A stretch of 64,000 nucleotides of DNA from Streptomyces halstedii (GTDB taxonomy: Bacteria; Actinomycetota; Actinomycetes; Streptomycetales; Streptomycetaceae): NCBI GenBank assembly GCA_000720535.1, contig JOAZ01000017.1, positions 1 to 64,000 on the forward strand, written 5' to 3'. The position numbers and the translations under genes are program-made. The notes under the pieces were generated by a model. That model had not been told where the DNA came from. It ran no database searches and worked only from the letters and a program-made list of their open reading frames with translations. Position 1 is the stretch's first letter. Every line of letters begins with the position of its first letter. Shown here one piece after another: positions 44,090 through 53,697 of the stretch.

Positions 44090-45619
44090 ATGCGGCATTC
44101 CATGCGACTGGCGTGGCTCACCACCCGTGTTCCGGAGCACCGCCTCCGGATGCGGGGTGCCACCGCTCTCGGTGTCTCCCTCGCCTGTCTGGCGCTCGCC
44201 GTTCCGGCCCATGCGGCCCCGGCGCCGAACAGCCCGCGGCCCGGCGCCCCCGGAGCGGGGGACCCGCTCTTCCCCGGGGCGGGCAACGGCGGGTACGACG
44301 TGCGGAACTACGACCTGTCCCTCGACGTCACACCGGGCAGCTACGACTACACCGGCACCATGAAGGTCTCCGCCGTCGCCACCCACGGCCTGACCTCCTT
44401 CAACCTCGACACCGACGGCCACACCATCGACCGCGTCACCGTCGACGGCCGGCCTGCCGGGTTCCGTGTGACCGAGGGCCCAGGAGGCGGTGGTGAGGAC
44501 GGGGAGAGCACCACGGGCCAGGAACTCACCATCACGCCGAAGAAGCCGCTCCGTGACCACCGGGCCTTCCAGGTCACCGTGGACTACCACGGAAACGGCA
44601 AGGGCGACCGGACCGGCCCGAACGGCTGGTGGTACGTCAGCGACGGAGGTTTCGCCTCCGCCGTGCAGACGACCCGTGCCGACACCATCGCCCCGGTCAA
44701 CGACACGCCCTCGGACAAGGCGACGTGGAACTTCCACCTCACCGCACCCCGGGGGTGGACGCCCGGCGCCAACGGCGAACGCACGGGCAAGCGCCCGGTC
44801 GGCGACGGGTCCAAGGTCACCTGGGACTACGAGCTGAAGTCGCCGATGGCCACCGAACTCATGGGCATATCCGTCGGCAGGCAGACCGAGTTGCGCGCCA
44901 AGGGCCCGCACGGCCTGGCGCTGCGCCATCTCGTCCCGTCGGACCAGGTGGAGCTCTACCGGCCCATCGTGGAGAAGACCGGGGAGCAGATCTCCTGGAT
45001 GGAGAAGCAACTCGACGCCGCGTACCCGTTCGACGTCTACGGGATGCAGATCCTCAAGGACGGCTACACCGCGGCCATGGAGAACCAGACGCTCTCGCTC
45101 TTCGGTCCGGGGTGGTTCAGGGACGCGGACAAGAACGAGGAGTACACCACCACGATGGTCCACGAGCTGACCCACCAGTGGTTCGGTGACTCGGTGACCC
45201 CCTCGGACTGGCAGCAGGCGTGGCTCAACGAAGGTCCCGCCGTCTACTACGCCGCGCGCTGGGCCGACGAGAAGGGCTACGAGCCCATGGAGGAGAAGAT
45301 GAGGGCGGCGTACGGCGAACTCGATGACGTGCGCAGGACCGACGGGCCGCCTGAACGCCCCACCGAACTGGGCGGATTCAACATCTACGACGGAGCCGCC
45401 GTCGTGCTCTACGCCCTCGGCCAGGAGACGGGCCGGCACACCTTCGACCGGATCATGGGCTCCTGGGTCAAGCGGTACGCCCACGGGAACGCGAGCAGCG
45501 CGGACTTCATCGAGAACGCCGTGCGCGTCTCGGGTGACTCCTCCCTCAAGGCCTTCCTGACCCACTGGCTCTACGACACGGAGAACCCGCCCATGCCGGG
45601 GCACCCCGACTGGACCTGA
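44090..45619 (+). CDS. Secreted M1-family metallopeptidase
   Basis: 509 aa. A Sec signal follows a basic start (MRGATALGVSLACLALAVPAHAAPA, cleavage near 43). The N-terminal beta domain begins YDVRNYDLSLDVTPG. The catalytic thermolysin-like domain has AAMENQ, the zinc motif HELTHQW (358-364) and the third ligand Glu381 (NEGPAVYYA). It is an exported zinc aminopeptidase missing the long C-terminal helical domain of full-length M1 enzymes. GGAAGG lies 5 nt before the ATG. A 13-bp hairpin follows. Confidence 0.92.
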   Translation: MRHSMRLAWLTTRVPEHRLRMRGATALGVSLACLALAVPAHAAPAPNSPRPGAPGAGDPLFPGAGNGGYDVRNYDLSLDVTPGSYDYTGTMKVSAVATHGLTSFNLDTDGHTIDRVTVDGRPAGFRVTEGPGGGGEDGESTTGQELTITPKKPLRDHRAFQVTVDYHGNGKGDRTGPNGWWYVSDGGFASAVQTTRADTIAPVNDTPSDKATWNFHLTAPRGWTPGANGERTGKRPVGDGSKVTWDYELKSPMATELMGISVGRQTELRAKGPHGLALRHLVPSDQVELYRPIVEKTGEQISWMEKQLDAAYPFDVYGMQILKDGYTAAMENQTLSLFGPGWFRDADKNEEYTTTMVHELTHQWFGDSVTPSDWQQAWLNEGPAVYYAARWADEKGYEPMEEKMRAAYGELDDVRRTDGPPERPTELGGFNIYDGAAVVLYALGQETGRHTFDRIMGSWVKRYAHGNASSADFIENAVRVSGDSSLKAFLTHWLYDTENPPMPGHPDWT

Positions 45620-45632
45620 GCGCAGCACACGA

Positions 45633-45674
45633 AGGGCCGCCCCGTAAGCGCCCCGCTGGTGACGGGGCGGCCCT
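45633..45674 (+). terminator. Hairpin after the M1 peptidase
   Basis: Perfect 13-bp stem AGGGCCGCCCCGT / ACGGGGCGGCCCT with a 16-nt loop. Confidence 0.8.
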
Positions 45675-46116
45675 GGTGCCCCGGGCCGGACCACGTCGGC
45701 CCGCCGAACTCCCCCGAGGGCGGGCGCTGTTCAAGAGCCGACGCTCTTGGAGGAGCCCGTGCCCGCACGAGCCCGGTGAGACAACAACCGCACGCAATAT
45801 TGCATCACGAGTGCTCGAAAAGATGCATTAAGCTGCATCGGCGTGCAGAATCTTGCACGCGACTCTTGCTTTGACGGTCAGAGCCGCCCTACCTTCGGCT
45901 GTCCGACGGGCCCGCGTGGCACGACGGTACGGAAGGGACCGCGGCCTCGTGCACCCCGGGTGCGCGGCTGGCCCCGAGGAGGGAGCCGGGCCGGACCGGC
46001 TGCCGCCGGTACCGACCGGATGCCCCGCGCCACAGGCCGGCTTCGTCAAGGCTCCGGGCCTACGAGCCCAGGGCGTCCCCCCCCACTGAAATCCAGCTCG
46101 AACCGAAGGATCCCCC
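45675..46116 (+). other. 442-bp upstream region of the anchored metallopeptidase
   Basis: After the terminator it holds a 7-bp hairpin CAAGAGC-CGAC-GCTCTTG (45732-45749), the TGCA array annotated separately, and possible promoter words TTGCTT/TTGACG (45866-45876) and TACCTT (45890-45895). The part from 45900 to 46090 has an open frame of 78 codons from 45853, but it has no ribosome site and low-complexity content, so I do not call it a gene. Confidence 0.45.
45794..45860. promoter_or_regulatory. Phased TGCA operator-like array
   Basis: TGCA starts at 45824, 45834, 45844 and 45854, exactly 10 bp apart. The words form two perfect inverted repeats, GATGCA-TTAAGC-TGCATC (45822-45839) and GCGTGCA-GAATCT-TGCACGC (45841-45860), centred 20 bp apart. 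A further TGCA at 45801 overlaps the palindrome GCAATATTGC (45794-45803). This is what a cooperative repressor or activator array looks like. The bound protein is unknown. Confidence 0.6.
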
Positions 46117-47454
46117 ATGCAGATGCGCTTCCGAACGACTCCGGCCGTTGTCGCGGCCACCGGCGTCGCTCTCGCCCTCGGTGCGGCCGCCCCCACGAAC
46201 GCCGCCGAGTCCGAGCCCGCCCAGCGCCGGGCACTCGTCGTCGTCGTCGACTTCAAGGACGTTCACCACACGGACACCGAGCGGCTCAAGGACGAGGCGA
46301 AGACCGCGTACTTCGGCGGACCGCAGTCCCTCGCCGGCTACTACACCAAGGTCTCGCAGGGCGCCTTCACCTACGTACCCGCCGTACCGGAACAGGTCGT
46401 CGGACCGTACGAGCTGAACCTGAACCAGAAGCCGTGCGACACCGGGGCGGTCAACGAGGCCGTCCGGGAAGCCCTGAAGACAGACGGATACGTCGAGGAC
46501 AAGGACTACGACAGCCTCTCGATCCTCCAGCCCGCCACCGGCGGCGACTGCCCCTGGGACGGCTTGGGCCAGGTGCCCGGTGGCACCACGTGGATAGGCG
46601 TCGGTGACAAGCCCGAGATCAGCAGGGACCTGCTCGTCCACGAGTTCGGCCACAACCAGGGCTTCTCCCACCACAGCCGGGACTTCTGCGCCGGGGGCGA
46701 CCTCGGCACGTGCGCCGAGGACGACTACAGCGGCAAGACGCCGATGGGAGGGGGCGGCAGCGAGGTCGGCTTCGCCGCACCGGAACTCATCAGCCGGGGC
46801 TGGCTGCCGGGAGGCCAGGCGGTCACGGTGGACAAGTCCGCCACCTACGAACTGAACTCCCTCTACAGCGGCGAGACCGGCGGCGTCCGGGCCTTGGACA
46901 TCCCCATGGGCAACGACCGCCTCGTCATCGAGTACCGCCACGAAGACCCCAGCTACACGCTCGACCACAACCTCGACGCGGCCGTCGAGGGGGTGCACGC
47001 CTATCGGGTGCCCGGGGGCGACTACAACAAGTCCAGGCTCATCGACCCGACCGAGGGCACCGGCGAAGGCGACGCGGACGCGATCACCACGCTGACCGAC
47101 GCGGCCCACGGCATCGAGGTGAAGGTGAGCAGGTCCGGCAACGGTTCCGCCACGGTCGGGGTCAGCCTCGACGGCGTTGCCGCACCGGCCGCGGCCGAGC
47201 CCGTGAAGAACGCCGCGGCCCCCGCCCCGCAGGCCCTCGCCGCGGAGGGCAGCCCCGCGCCCGAGAACGACACCGACGCGGCCGCGGCGACCCCGGCCGC
47301 CAACGCCCACGAGGCAAAGAGCGCGTCCCAGGACCTCGCCGCGACCGGCGGAAGCTCGAACACCCCGCTGATCGCCGCCACCGGCGCCGCGCTCGCCGCG
47401 GTGGGCGCCGCGTCCCTCTACGCCGTACGCCGCCGAAACCACCGCGGCGCCTGA
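46117..47454 (+). CDS. Cell-wall-anchored M6/M11-like zinc metallopeptidase
   Basis: 445 aa. Signal peptide (TPAVVAATGVALALGAAAPTNA, cleavage near 29). The catalytic domain starts RRALVVVVDFKDV and has the metzincin-like zinc site HEFGHNQGFSH (175-185). A beta domain follows (~230-350), then an Ala/Pro-rich stalk. The sorting signal is LAATG, then a hydrophobic helix and the tail RRRNHRGA, so sortase should link it to peptidoglycan. GAAGGAT lies 5 nt before the ATG. It may trim wall or extracellular proteins. A phased TGCA array precedes it. Confidence 0.87.
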   Translation: MQMRFRTTPAVVAATGVALALGAAAPTNAAESEPAQRRALVVVVDFKDVHHTDTERLKDEAKTAYFGGPQSLAGYYTKVSQGAFTYVPAVPEQVVGPYELNLNQKPCDTGAVNEAVREALKTDGYVEDKDYDSLSILQPATGGDCPWDGLGQVPGGTTWIGVGDKPEISRDLLVHEFGHNQGFSHHSRDFCAGGDLGTCAEDDYSGKTPMGGGGSEVGFAAPELISRGWLPGGQAVTVDKSATYELNSLYSGETGGVRALDIPMGNDRLVIEYRHEDPSYTLDHNLDAAVEGVHAYRVPGGDYNKSRLIDPTEGTGEGDADAITTLTDAAHGIEVKVSRSGNGSATVGVSLDGVAAPAAAEPVKNAAAPAPQALAAEGSPAPENDTDAAAATPAANAHEAKSASQDLAATGGSSNTPLIAATGAALAAVGAASLYAVRRRNHRGA

Positions 47455-47459
47455 CCTCT

Positions 47460-47510
47460 CCACCACCGGCACCAGGACACCTTCCGGGGCGATCCTGGCG
47501 CCGGTGGTGG
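47460..47510. terminator. Hairpin after the anchored metallopeptidase
   Basis: Stem CCACCACCGGC-A-CCAGG / CCTGG-C-GCCGGTGGTGG (16 pairs, one mismatch) with a 17-nt loop. Confidence 0.82.
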
Positions 47511-47533
47511 CACGGGGGCCGGGAAGGCCGCTG

Positions 47534-47773
47534 GGTGTCAGGTACGCCGGCTGCCACTGCCCTCGCCAACCGAGTGGTCCACGGCCTCACACCCTTCAAG
47601 CGCGCCGGATCGGTCTTCCTCTGAGCCGCTTCGACGATGGTCGGCACAGACACGAGGACGGGGACCCCGGCCCGCCGGGATGCCTCGATGCGAGCCGCCA
47701 TCCCGCGGTCGTCGCGCAGGAACAGGGAGAGCGCCTCGGAGTCGAGCACCAGTGGGGAAGAGTTCGACGCCAA
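47534..47773 (-). pseudogene. Truncated PIN-domain (VapC-like) remnant
   Basis: The minus frame reads [18 protein letters not shown] then [27 protein letters not shown]. This is the N-terminal half of an actinobacterial PIN nuclease with the first catalytic Asp (LVLDSEAL) and the following Glu. After about 80 residues homology-like sequence ends and the frame runs into the metallopeptidase terminator. The remaining acidic residues are missing. A TTG at 47773 is the only start near the family N-terminus. No antitoxin is visible. I infer a decayed toxin gene. Confidence 0.6.
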
Positions 47774-47794
47774 CCGGTTCCGTTTGAGAGAGGC

Positions 47795-47840
47795 GTGTCC
47801 CACTCGGGCTGCCGTGTCCCACTCGGGCTGCCGTGTCCCC
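47795..47840. repeat. 19-bp direct repeat
   Basis: GTGTCCCACTCGGGCTGCC occurs twice in tandem (47795-47813, 47814-47832), followed by a partial GTGTCCCC. It lies beside the PIN remnant and may mark the junction of the rearrangement that truncated it. Confidence 0.8.
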
Positions 47841-47954
47841 GAGGCCGAGGGCGCCGTTTCCTGTGTGATGGCTCATAAGTGCGATTCGGCCGACGCGAAG
47901 CGCGTCCGTGCGGGCTTCGCCGGCCGGGTTGGGCCCTGTGAGAGGCTGGATCGC

Positions 47955-49976
47955 ATGAACCGGCTGGCTGGCGTGACCTCGCCCTATCTGCTTCAGCACG
48001 CTGACAATCCCGTCGACTGGTGGCCCTGGGGGCCGGACGCCTTCGAGGAGGCCCGGCGGCGTGATGTGCCCGTTCTGCTGTCGGTCGGCTACTCGGCCTG
48101 CCACTGGTGCCACGTCATGGCGCACGAGTCGTTCGAGGACGCCGAGCTCGCGGCGTACCTGAACGAGCACTTCGTGGCCGTGAAGGTCGATCGCGAGGAG
48201 CGGCCCGACGTCGACGCCGTGTACATGGAGGCCGTGCAGGCCGCGACCGGTCAGGGCGGCTGGCCGATGACCGTCTTCCTCACCGCGGACGCCGAACCCT
48301 TCTACTTCGGCACCTACTTCCCGCCGGAGCCCCGCCACGGCATGCCCTCCTTCCGGCAGGTCCTCGAAGGGGTCGCCGCCGCCTGGACCGGCCGGCGCGA
48401 GGAGGTCGCGGAGGTCGCCGGACGCATCGTCACCGATCTCGCCGGCCGCTCCCTGTCGCACGGGGGTGACGGCGGTGTGCCCGGCGAACCGGAGCTGGCG
48501 CAGGCGCTGCTCGCGCTGAGCCGGGAGTACGACGAGAAGCACGGCGGGTTCGGCGGGGCGCCCAAGTTCCCGCCGTCCATGGCCGTCGAGTTCCTGCTGC
48601 GCCACCACGCGCGTACGGGTGCCGAGGGCGCCCTGGAGATGGCCGCGGACACCTGTGCGGCGATGGCGCGAGGCGGGATCTACGACCAGCTGGGCGGCGG
48701 GTTCGCCCGCTACTCGGTGGACCGGGAGTGGGTCGTCCCGCACTTCGAGAAGATGCTCTACGACAACGCGTTGCTGTGCCGGGTGTACGCCCATCTGTGG
48801 CGCGCCACCGGCTCCGGCCTGGCCCGCCGGGTGGCGCTGGAGACCGCCGACTTCATGGTGCGCGAACTGCGCACGGCCGAGGGGGGTTTCGCCTCCGCGC
48901 TGGACGCCGACAGCGAGGACGGCCAGGGCCGGCACGTCGAGGGCGCCTACTACGTCTGGACGCCCGCGCAGTTGCGCGAGGTGCTGGGCGAGGAGGACGC
49001 GGCCTTCGCCGCCGGGTACTTCGGGGTGAGCGACGAGGGCACCTTCGAGGAGGGTTCCTCGGTGCTCCGCCTCGTCCGGTCCGGCCGGGACGAGGACCCG
49101 GCGCGCGTCGCGGACGTACGGGCCCGGCTGCTGGCCGCACGCGGCACGCGGGTGCGCCCGGAGCGCGACGACAAGGTCGTCGCCGCCTGGAACGGGCTGG
49201 CCGTCGCCGCGCTCGCCGAGACCGGCGCCTACTTCGACCGGCCCGACCTGATCGAGCGCGCCACCGAGGCCGCCGATCTGCTCGTGCGGGTCCACATGGG
49301 TGACACCGCCCGGCTCTGCCGTACCTCCAGGGACGGCCGGGCGGGGGACAACGCCGGGGTCCTGGAGGACTACGGCGATGTGGCGGAAGGATTCCTCGCA
49401 CTGGCCTCGGTCACGGGCGAGGGTGCCTGGCTGGATTTCGCCGGTTTCCTTCTGGACATCGTGCTGGAGCGTTTCACCGGCGAGCACGGTCAGCTGTACG
49501 ACACCGCGGACGACGCGGAGCGGCTGATCCGCCGGCCGCAGGACCCCACCGACAGTGCCACCCCGGCCGGCTGGACCGCGGCCGCCGGCGCACTCCTGTC
49601 GTACGCCGCGCACACCGGCTCCGAGGCGCACCGCACGGCCGCCGAGGGGGCGCTCGGGGTGGTGAAGGCGCTGGGACCGAAGGCGCCCCGGTTCATCGGC
49701 TGGGGGCTGGCCGTCGCCGAGGCGCTGCTGGACGGGCCGCGCGAGGTGGCGGTGGCCGGGCCGGTCGGCGGGGAACTGCACCGGGCGGCGCTGCTCGGGC
49801 GGGCGCCCGGTGCCGTGGTCGCCGCGGGGGAGGCGCCCGAGGGCGGCGCGGAGTTCCCACTGCTGGTGGACCGGCCGCGGGTGGACGGGGCGCCGGCGGC
49901 GTACGTCTGCCGGCACTTCGTGTGCGACGCCCCGGCCACGGACGTGACGGAGCTGGAGCGGAAGCTCGGCGGCTGA
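47955..49976 (+). CDS. Thioredoxin-fold DUF255 (YyaL/SSP411-like) protein
   Basis: 673 aa. The N-terminal thioredoxin-like domain (~1-165) has [17 protein letters not shown], a conserved [16 protein letters not shown] redox-like Cys-x-x-Cys, and [11 protein letters not shown]. An alpha/alpha-toroid of the glycosidase or epimerase type follows (~190-580; [35 protein letters not shown]). The family is widespread and its biochemical role is unsettled. ATG 47955 has GAGGCT 7 nt upstream (leaderless layout). An inverted repeat GCGAAGC/GCTTCGC (47895-47920) precedes it. A 19-bp-stem terminator follows. Confidence 0.92.
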   Translation: MNRLAGVTSPYLLQHADNPVDWWPWGPDAFEEARRRDVPVLLSVGYSACHWCHVMAHESFEDAELAAYLNEHFVAVKVDREERPDVDAVYMEAVQAATGQGGWPMTVFLTADAEPFYFGTYFPPEPRHGMPSFRQVLEGVAAAWTGRREEVAEVAGRIVTDLAGRSLSHGGDGGVPGEPELAQALLALSREYDEKHGGFGGAPKFPPSMAVEFLLRHHARTGAEGALEMAADTCAAMARGGIYDQLGGGFARYSVDREWVVPHFEKMLYDNALLCRVYAHLWRATGSGLARRVALETADFMVRELRTAEGGFASALDADSEDGQGRHVEGAYYVWTPAQLREVLGEEDAAFAAGYFGVSDEGTFEEGSSVLRLVRSGRDEDPARVADVRARLLAARGTRVRPERDDKVVAAWNGLAVAALAETGAYFDRPDLIERATEAADLLVRVHMGDTARLCRTSRDGRAGDNAGVLEDYGDVAEGFLALASVTGEGAWLDFAGFLLDIVLERFTGEHGQLYDTADDAERLIRRPQDPTDSATPAGWTAAAGALLSYAAHTGSEAHRTAAEGALGVVKALGPKAPRFIGWGLAVAEALLDGPREVAVAGPVGGELHRAALLGRAPGAVVAAGEAPEGGAEFPLLVDRPRVDGAPAAYVCRHFVCDAPATDVTELERKLGG

Positions 49977-49979
49977 GAC

Positions 49980-50022
49980 ACGCGAGGAGGGCCCGGCCGT
50001 GGTGGCCGGGCCCTCCTCGCGT
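49980..50022. terminator. Bidirectional hairpin, 19-bp perfect stem
   Basis: Positions 49980-49998 pair without mismatch with 50004-50022 (core GCGAGGAGGGCCCGGCC), loop GTGGT, between two convergent genes. It is the strongest hairpin in the window. Confidence 0.9.
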
Positions 50023-50035
50023 ACGGCGGGTGTGC

Positions 50036-50722
50036 TCAGCCGTGCTGGTAGGCGACCAGGGAGATACCGACGTAGTGCACGACGAACGCCGCCAGCGTCA
50101 GCGAGTGGAAGACCTCGTGGAAGCCGAACCAGCGCGGTGAGGGGTTCGGCCGCTTGATGCCGTAGATCACCCCGCCCGCGCTGTAGAGCAGCCCGCCCAC
50201 GACGACGAGGACGAGGACCGCTATGCCGCCCGTCCGCATGAAGTCCGGCAGGAAGAACACCGCCGCCCAGCCCATCGCGATGTAGCACGGGGTGTAGAGC
50301 CAGCGCGGGGCACCGACCCAGAACACCCGGAAGGCGATACCGGCCGCCGCCGCGCCCCAGACCGCCCACATGAGCGGCCGGCCGGTGGAGTCCGGCAGCA
50401 GGAGCAGCGTCAGCGGGGTGTAGGTGCCCGCGATGATCAGGAAGATGTTGGCGTGGTCCAGCCGGCGCAGCACCGCCTCGCCGCGCGGGCCCCAGGTGCC
50501 GCGGTGGTAGACGGCGCTCACGCCGAACAGCAGGCACGCGGTGAGGATGTAGACCGCGCAGGCGATCCGCGCGCGGGTGCTGTCCGTGAGCGCGATGAGG
50601 GCGATCCCGGCGATGAGCACCGCGGGGAACATGCCCGCGTGCAGCCAGCCGCGCAGCCGTGGCTTCACGGGGACGGGGTCGGTGAGCTCGACGGGCCCGG
50701 AGGCTGCGGCGGCAGAAGTCAT
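50036..50722 (-). CDS. Hemolysin III / TrhA (PAQR) family membrane protein
   Basis: 228 aa, seven predicted helices. Family motifs are YHRGTWGPRGEAVLRRLDHANIF (first metal His region) and WFGFHEVFHSLTLAAFVVHY (two His). PAQR-type proteins bind zinc and in bacteria help control membrane-lipid homeostasis; haemolysis is a historic name. TAGCAT (50734-50729) ends 6 nt before the ATG, a leaderless layout. It stands alone and converges with the DUF255 gene. Confidence 0.92.
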   Translation of the reverse strand: MTSAAAASGPVELTDPVPVKPRLRGWLHAGMFPAVLIAGIALIALTDSTRARIACAVYILTACLLFGVSAVYHRGTWGPRGEAVLRRLDHANIFLIIAGTYTPLTLLLLPDSTGRPLMWAVWGAAAAGIAFRVFWVGAPRWLYTPCYIAMGWAAVFFLPDFMRTGGIAVLVLVVVGGLLYSAGGVIYGIKRPNPSPRWFGFHEVFHSLTLAAFVVHYVGISLVAYQHG

Positions 50723-51098
50723 GACCGCATGCTACCTACGCCTCCGTAAGGACTGCCCCGTCGTCCCTGGCGGGCGCACGAGTCAGCTACGGCTCCTCGC
50801 CGCGTTGTCGGAACGCCCGAACACATCCAGTACGCGGACACCCCTCCGCCTTGCGACCCACCGCGTCTGACGCCGCGCGCTGATCCACCAGGGGTGACGG
50901 GACAGCCCTCAGGCAGCGGATTCGAGTGGCGATGGTCACCCCCGCTCACTTGGGCGGCCCTCTGGACATATGGGCGCGAGGAGTGGACCATCAAATGAGT
51001 GCGGTCGGCACCGGATGAGCGCCAACATGGGGGACGAAGCATCCGGGCCGCAGCCCCCACGGGGCCTCTTCCACAGAAACCCACTCCAAGGAGCGATC
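50723..51098. other. 376-bp divergent region between hemolysin III and pckG
   Basis: Beyond the hemolysin promoter I see no gene, repeat or clear hairpin. The frame of pckG stays open back to 50970, but the extra 43 codons do not resemble PEP carboxykinase. AAGGAG is just before GTG 51099. The pckG leader could be long; no confident promoter is seen. Confidence 0.4.
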
Positions 51099-52934
51099 GT
51101 GGCGCGCGACATCGCGGCTCCCCTCACCCTTCCGACCAACCACCAGGAGCTCGCCTCCTGGGTGGACGAGATCGCGGCCGTCACCGAGCCGGACCAGGTG
51201 GTCTGGTGCGACGGCTCCGAGGCCGAGTACGAGCGCCTGTGCGAGGAGCTCGTCGCCAAGGGCACCTTCACGAGACTCGACCCGGTCAAGCGCCCCAACT
51301 CGTACTACGCCGCGTCCGATCCGAGCGATGTCGCCCGCGTCGAGGACCGCACCTTCATCTGCTCCCGGAAGGAGGAGGACGCGGGTCCGACGAACCACTG
51401 GAAGGATCCCGCGGAGATGCGCGAGATCTTCACCGGGCAACAGGGCGTCTTCCGGGGCGCGATGCGCGGTCGCACGATGTACGTCGTCCCGTTCTGCATG
51501 GGCCCCGTCGGCTCCCCGCTCTCCGCGATCGGGGTGGAGCTCACCGACTCCGCGTACGTCGCCGTCTCGATGCGCACCATGACGCGCATGGGCCGGGCGG
51601 TCCTGGACGAACTGGGCGACGACGGCTTCTTCGTCAAGGCCGTCCACACCCTCGGCGCCCCGCTCGCGGACGGCGACAGCGACGTCCCCTGGCCCTGCAA
51701 CTCCACCAAGTACATCTCGCACTTCCCGGAGGACCGCGAGATCTGGTCGTACGGCTCCGGCTACGGCGGCAACGCCCTCCTCGGCAAGAAGTGCTACGCG
51801 CTGCGCATCGCCTCCGTGATGGCCCGCGACGAGGGCTGGCTCGCCGAGCACATGCTGATCCTCAAACTCACCCCGCCGCGTGGGGAGTCGGCGACCCCGA
51901 AGTACATCGCCGCCGCCTTCCCGAGTGCCTGCGGCAAGACCAACCTCGCCATGCTGGAGCCCACGATCCCCGGCTGGACCGTGGAGACCGTCGGTGACGA
52001 CATCGCCTGGATGCGGTTCGGTGAGGACGGCCGGCTGTACGCGATCAACCCGGAGGCCGGCTTCTTCGGTGTCGCGCCCGGCACCGGTGAGCACACCAAC
52101 GCCAACGCGATGAAGACCATGTGGGGCAACTCCGTCTTCACCAACGTCGCCCTCACCGACGACGGCGACGTGTGGTGGGAGGGCATGACCGAGGAGCCGC
52201 CCGCGCACCTCACGGACTGGAAGGGCAACGACTGGACCCCCGAGTCCGGTACGCCCGCCGCCCACCCCAACGCCCGCTTCACGGTGCCGGCCGGCCAGTG
52301 CCCGATCATCGCCCCGGAGTGGGAGGACCCCAAGGGGGTGCCGATCTCGGCCATCCTCTTCGGCGGCCGCCGCGCCTCCGCCGTCCCGCTGGTCACCGAG
52401 TCCCTCACCTGGCAGCACGGTGTCTTCCTCGGCGCCAACGTCGCCTCCGAGAAGACCGCGGCCGCCGAGGGCAAGGTCGGTGAACTGCGCCGCGACCCCT
52501 TCGCCATGCTGCCGTTCTGCGGCTACAACATGGGCGACTACATGCGGCACTGGCTGGACGTCGGCGCGGACAAGGCCGACCAGTCGAAGCTGCCGAAGAT
52601 CTACTACGTCAACTGGTTCCGCAAGAACGACGCGGGGAAGTTCGTCTGGCCGGGCTTCGGTGAGAACAGCCGCGTCCTGAAGTGGATCGTCGAGCGCCTG
52701 GAGGGCACGGCCGAGGGCGTCGAGACCCCGATCGGCGTCCTGCCGGCCAAGGGCGCCCTGGACACCGACGGTCTGGACATCGACCAGTCCGACCTGGAGT
52801 TCCTCCTCACCGTCGACACCGACGTCTGGCGCGAGGAGGCCGCGCTGATCCCCGGGCACCTCGACACCTTCGGCGACCACACGCCGAAGGAGCTGTGGGA
52901 CGAGTACCACGCCCTGGTGCGGCGCCTGGGCTGA
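51099..52934 (+). CDS. pckG: Phosphoenolpyruvate carboxykinase (GTP)
   Basis: 611-aa cytosolic enzyme that converts oxaloacetate plus GTP to PEP, CO2 and GDP, for gluconeogenesis or the reverse anaplerotic step. The kinase loop FPSACGKTN (Cys278 in the reactive P-loop), the metal and substrate residues in [21 protein letters not shown], and WVNWFRK-like YYVNWFRKN are those of the GTP-dependent class. GTG 51099 follows AAGGAG. A 15-bp terminator follows. Confidence 0.96.
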   Translation: MARDIAAPLTLPTNHQELASWVDEIAAVTEPDQVVWCDGSEAEYERLCEELVAKGTFTRLDPVKRPNSYYAASDPSDVARVEDRTFICSRKEEDAGPTNHWKDPAEMREIFTGQQGVFRGAMRGRTMYVVPFCMGPVGSPLSAIGVELTDSAYVAVSMRTMTRMGRAVLDELGDDGFFVKAVHTLGAPLADGDSDVPWPCNSTKYISHFPEDREIWSYGSGYGGNALLGKKCYALRIASVMARDEGWLAEHMLILKLTPPRGESATPKYIAAAFPSACGKTNLAMLEPTIPGWTVETVGDDIAWMRFGEDGRLYAINPEAGFFGVAPGTGEHTNANAMKTMWGNSVFTNVALTDDGDVWWEGMTEEPPAHLTDWKGNDWTPESGTPAAHPNARFTVPAGQCPIIAPEWEDPKGVPISAILFGGRRASAVPLVTESLTWQHGVFLGANVASEKTAAAEGKVGELRRDPFAMLPFCGYNMGDYMRHWLDVGADKADQSKLPKIYYVNWFRKNDAGKFVWPGFGENSRVLKWIVERLEGTAEGVETPIGVLPAKGALDTDGLDIDQSDLEFLLTVDTDVWREEAALIPGHLDTFGDHTPKELWDEYHALVRRLG

Positions 52935-53040
52935 CCGAGACCCCGCGGCGGGCGTCACGACATCCGCCCTGACCTGTGGAAACGGCCACCGCCGCGGCCC
53001 GGACCCGGAGCACCCCCTCACCTCTCCGGGCCGGACCCCC

Positions 53041-53076
53041 CACCGCCCCGCCGGGCGCGAACCCGGCGGGGCGGTG
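53041..53076 (+). terminator. pckG terminator hairpin
   Basis: Perfect 15-bp stem CACCGCCCCGCCGGG / CCCGGCGGGGCGGTG with loop CGCGAA. Confidence 0.87.
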
Positions 53077-53162
53077 TGCTGTCCGGCGGCGGGTGAGGCG
53101 CTGCCCGGCGGCGGGCGCGGGCCGGTGCCCGTGGTGCCGGGCGGGTCCGCGGGTCGGGGGCA

Positions 53163-53197
53163 CCCGGTCCACGCGCCGCCGGGGCGCGTGGACCGGG
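53163..53197 (-). terminator. Terminator hairpin after the 53202-53606 gene
   Basis: Perfect 15-bp stem (53163-53177 with 53183-53197, arm CCCGGTCCACGCGCC) and a 5-nt loop, 4 bp beyond the stop codon of the minus-strand gene. Confidence 0.85.
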
Positions 53198-53201
53198 GCC
53201 G

Positions 53202-53606
53202 TCAGGGGGCGCCCACCAGGGCGGTGGGGGCGGCGGGGTCGGTGGGGGACAGGGCGGCGGTGTGCGCGTCCATGGCCTCGGCGGCGAGGATCGCGACCGC
53301 CGTGTCGGCGCGGGAGGCTGCGACCACCAGGGCCCGGCCCGCGAGGGCGTGGGCGCGGCGGCGCAGGGCCGGCGCCGGGGCGTCGGTCCGTCCGGCGTGA
53401 CGGGCGGGCGGCGCGCCCCGCAGCCGGGCCACCTGTGCCGCGATGCGGTCGCCTTCGGTGGTGAGTCCGAGTTCGTCGGTGACGGCGAGCAGGGCGCCGA
53501 GGTGCCCGGCGAGCTGGATGTCCAGCTCGTCCTCACGGCTGCGATGCGGGAAATCGGCGTGGTCGGCCGATGTGTGGACCGATTTGGTGCGGATCGGCTC
53601 GTACAT
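53202..53606 (-). CDS. Hypothetical helical protein
   Basis: 134 aa. It begins MYEPIRTKSVHTSADHADF, then an amphipathic helix (REDELDIQLAGHLGALLAVTDELGL). The C-terminal half is Ala/Arg-rich and helical. It has no signal peptide or membrane helix. I recognise the N-terminus as recurring beside pckG in streptomycetes but know no function. GGAGG lies 6 nt before the ATG. TAGGAT (53641-53636) may be the -10, near the TGGATCCA palindrome. Confidence 0.75.
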   Translation of the reverse strand: MYEPIRTKSVHTSADHADFPHRSREDELDIQLAGHLGALLAVTDELGLTTEGDRIAAQVARLRGAPPARHAGRTDAPAPALRRRAHALAGRALVVAASRADTAVAILAAEAMDAHTAALSPTDPAAPTALVGAP

Positions 53607-53697
53607 GGGTGGCCTCCTGACGTTACAGTAAGGCCATCCTATCTTGGATCCAGTCTAAAGTTGTGCATGATCCGGACAGCTCTGGTCCGAACCGTGC

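Noticed and set aside
45822-45860. Transcription terminator reading of the paired TGCA hairpins
   Set aside because: The stems are short with low GC, no U-tract follows, and the M1 peptidase already has a 13-bp terminator; operator use fits better.
45853-46089. 78-codon open frame upstream of the anchored metallopeptidase
   Set aside because: No ribosome site, Pro/Gly/Arg-rich product, and it begins inside the TGCA array; more likely leader DNA.
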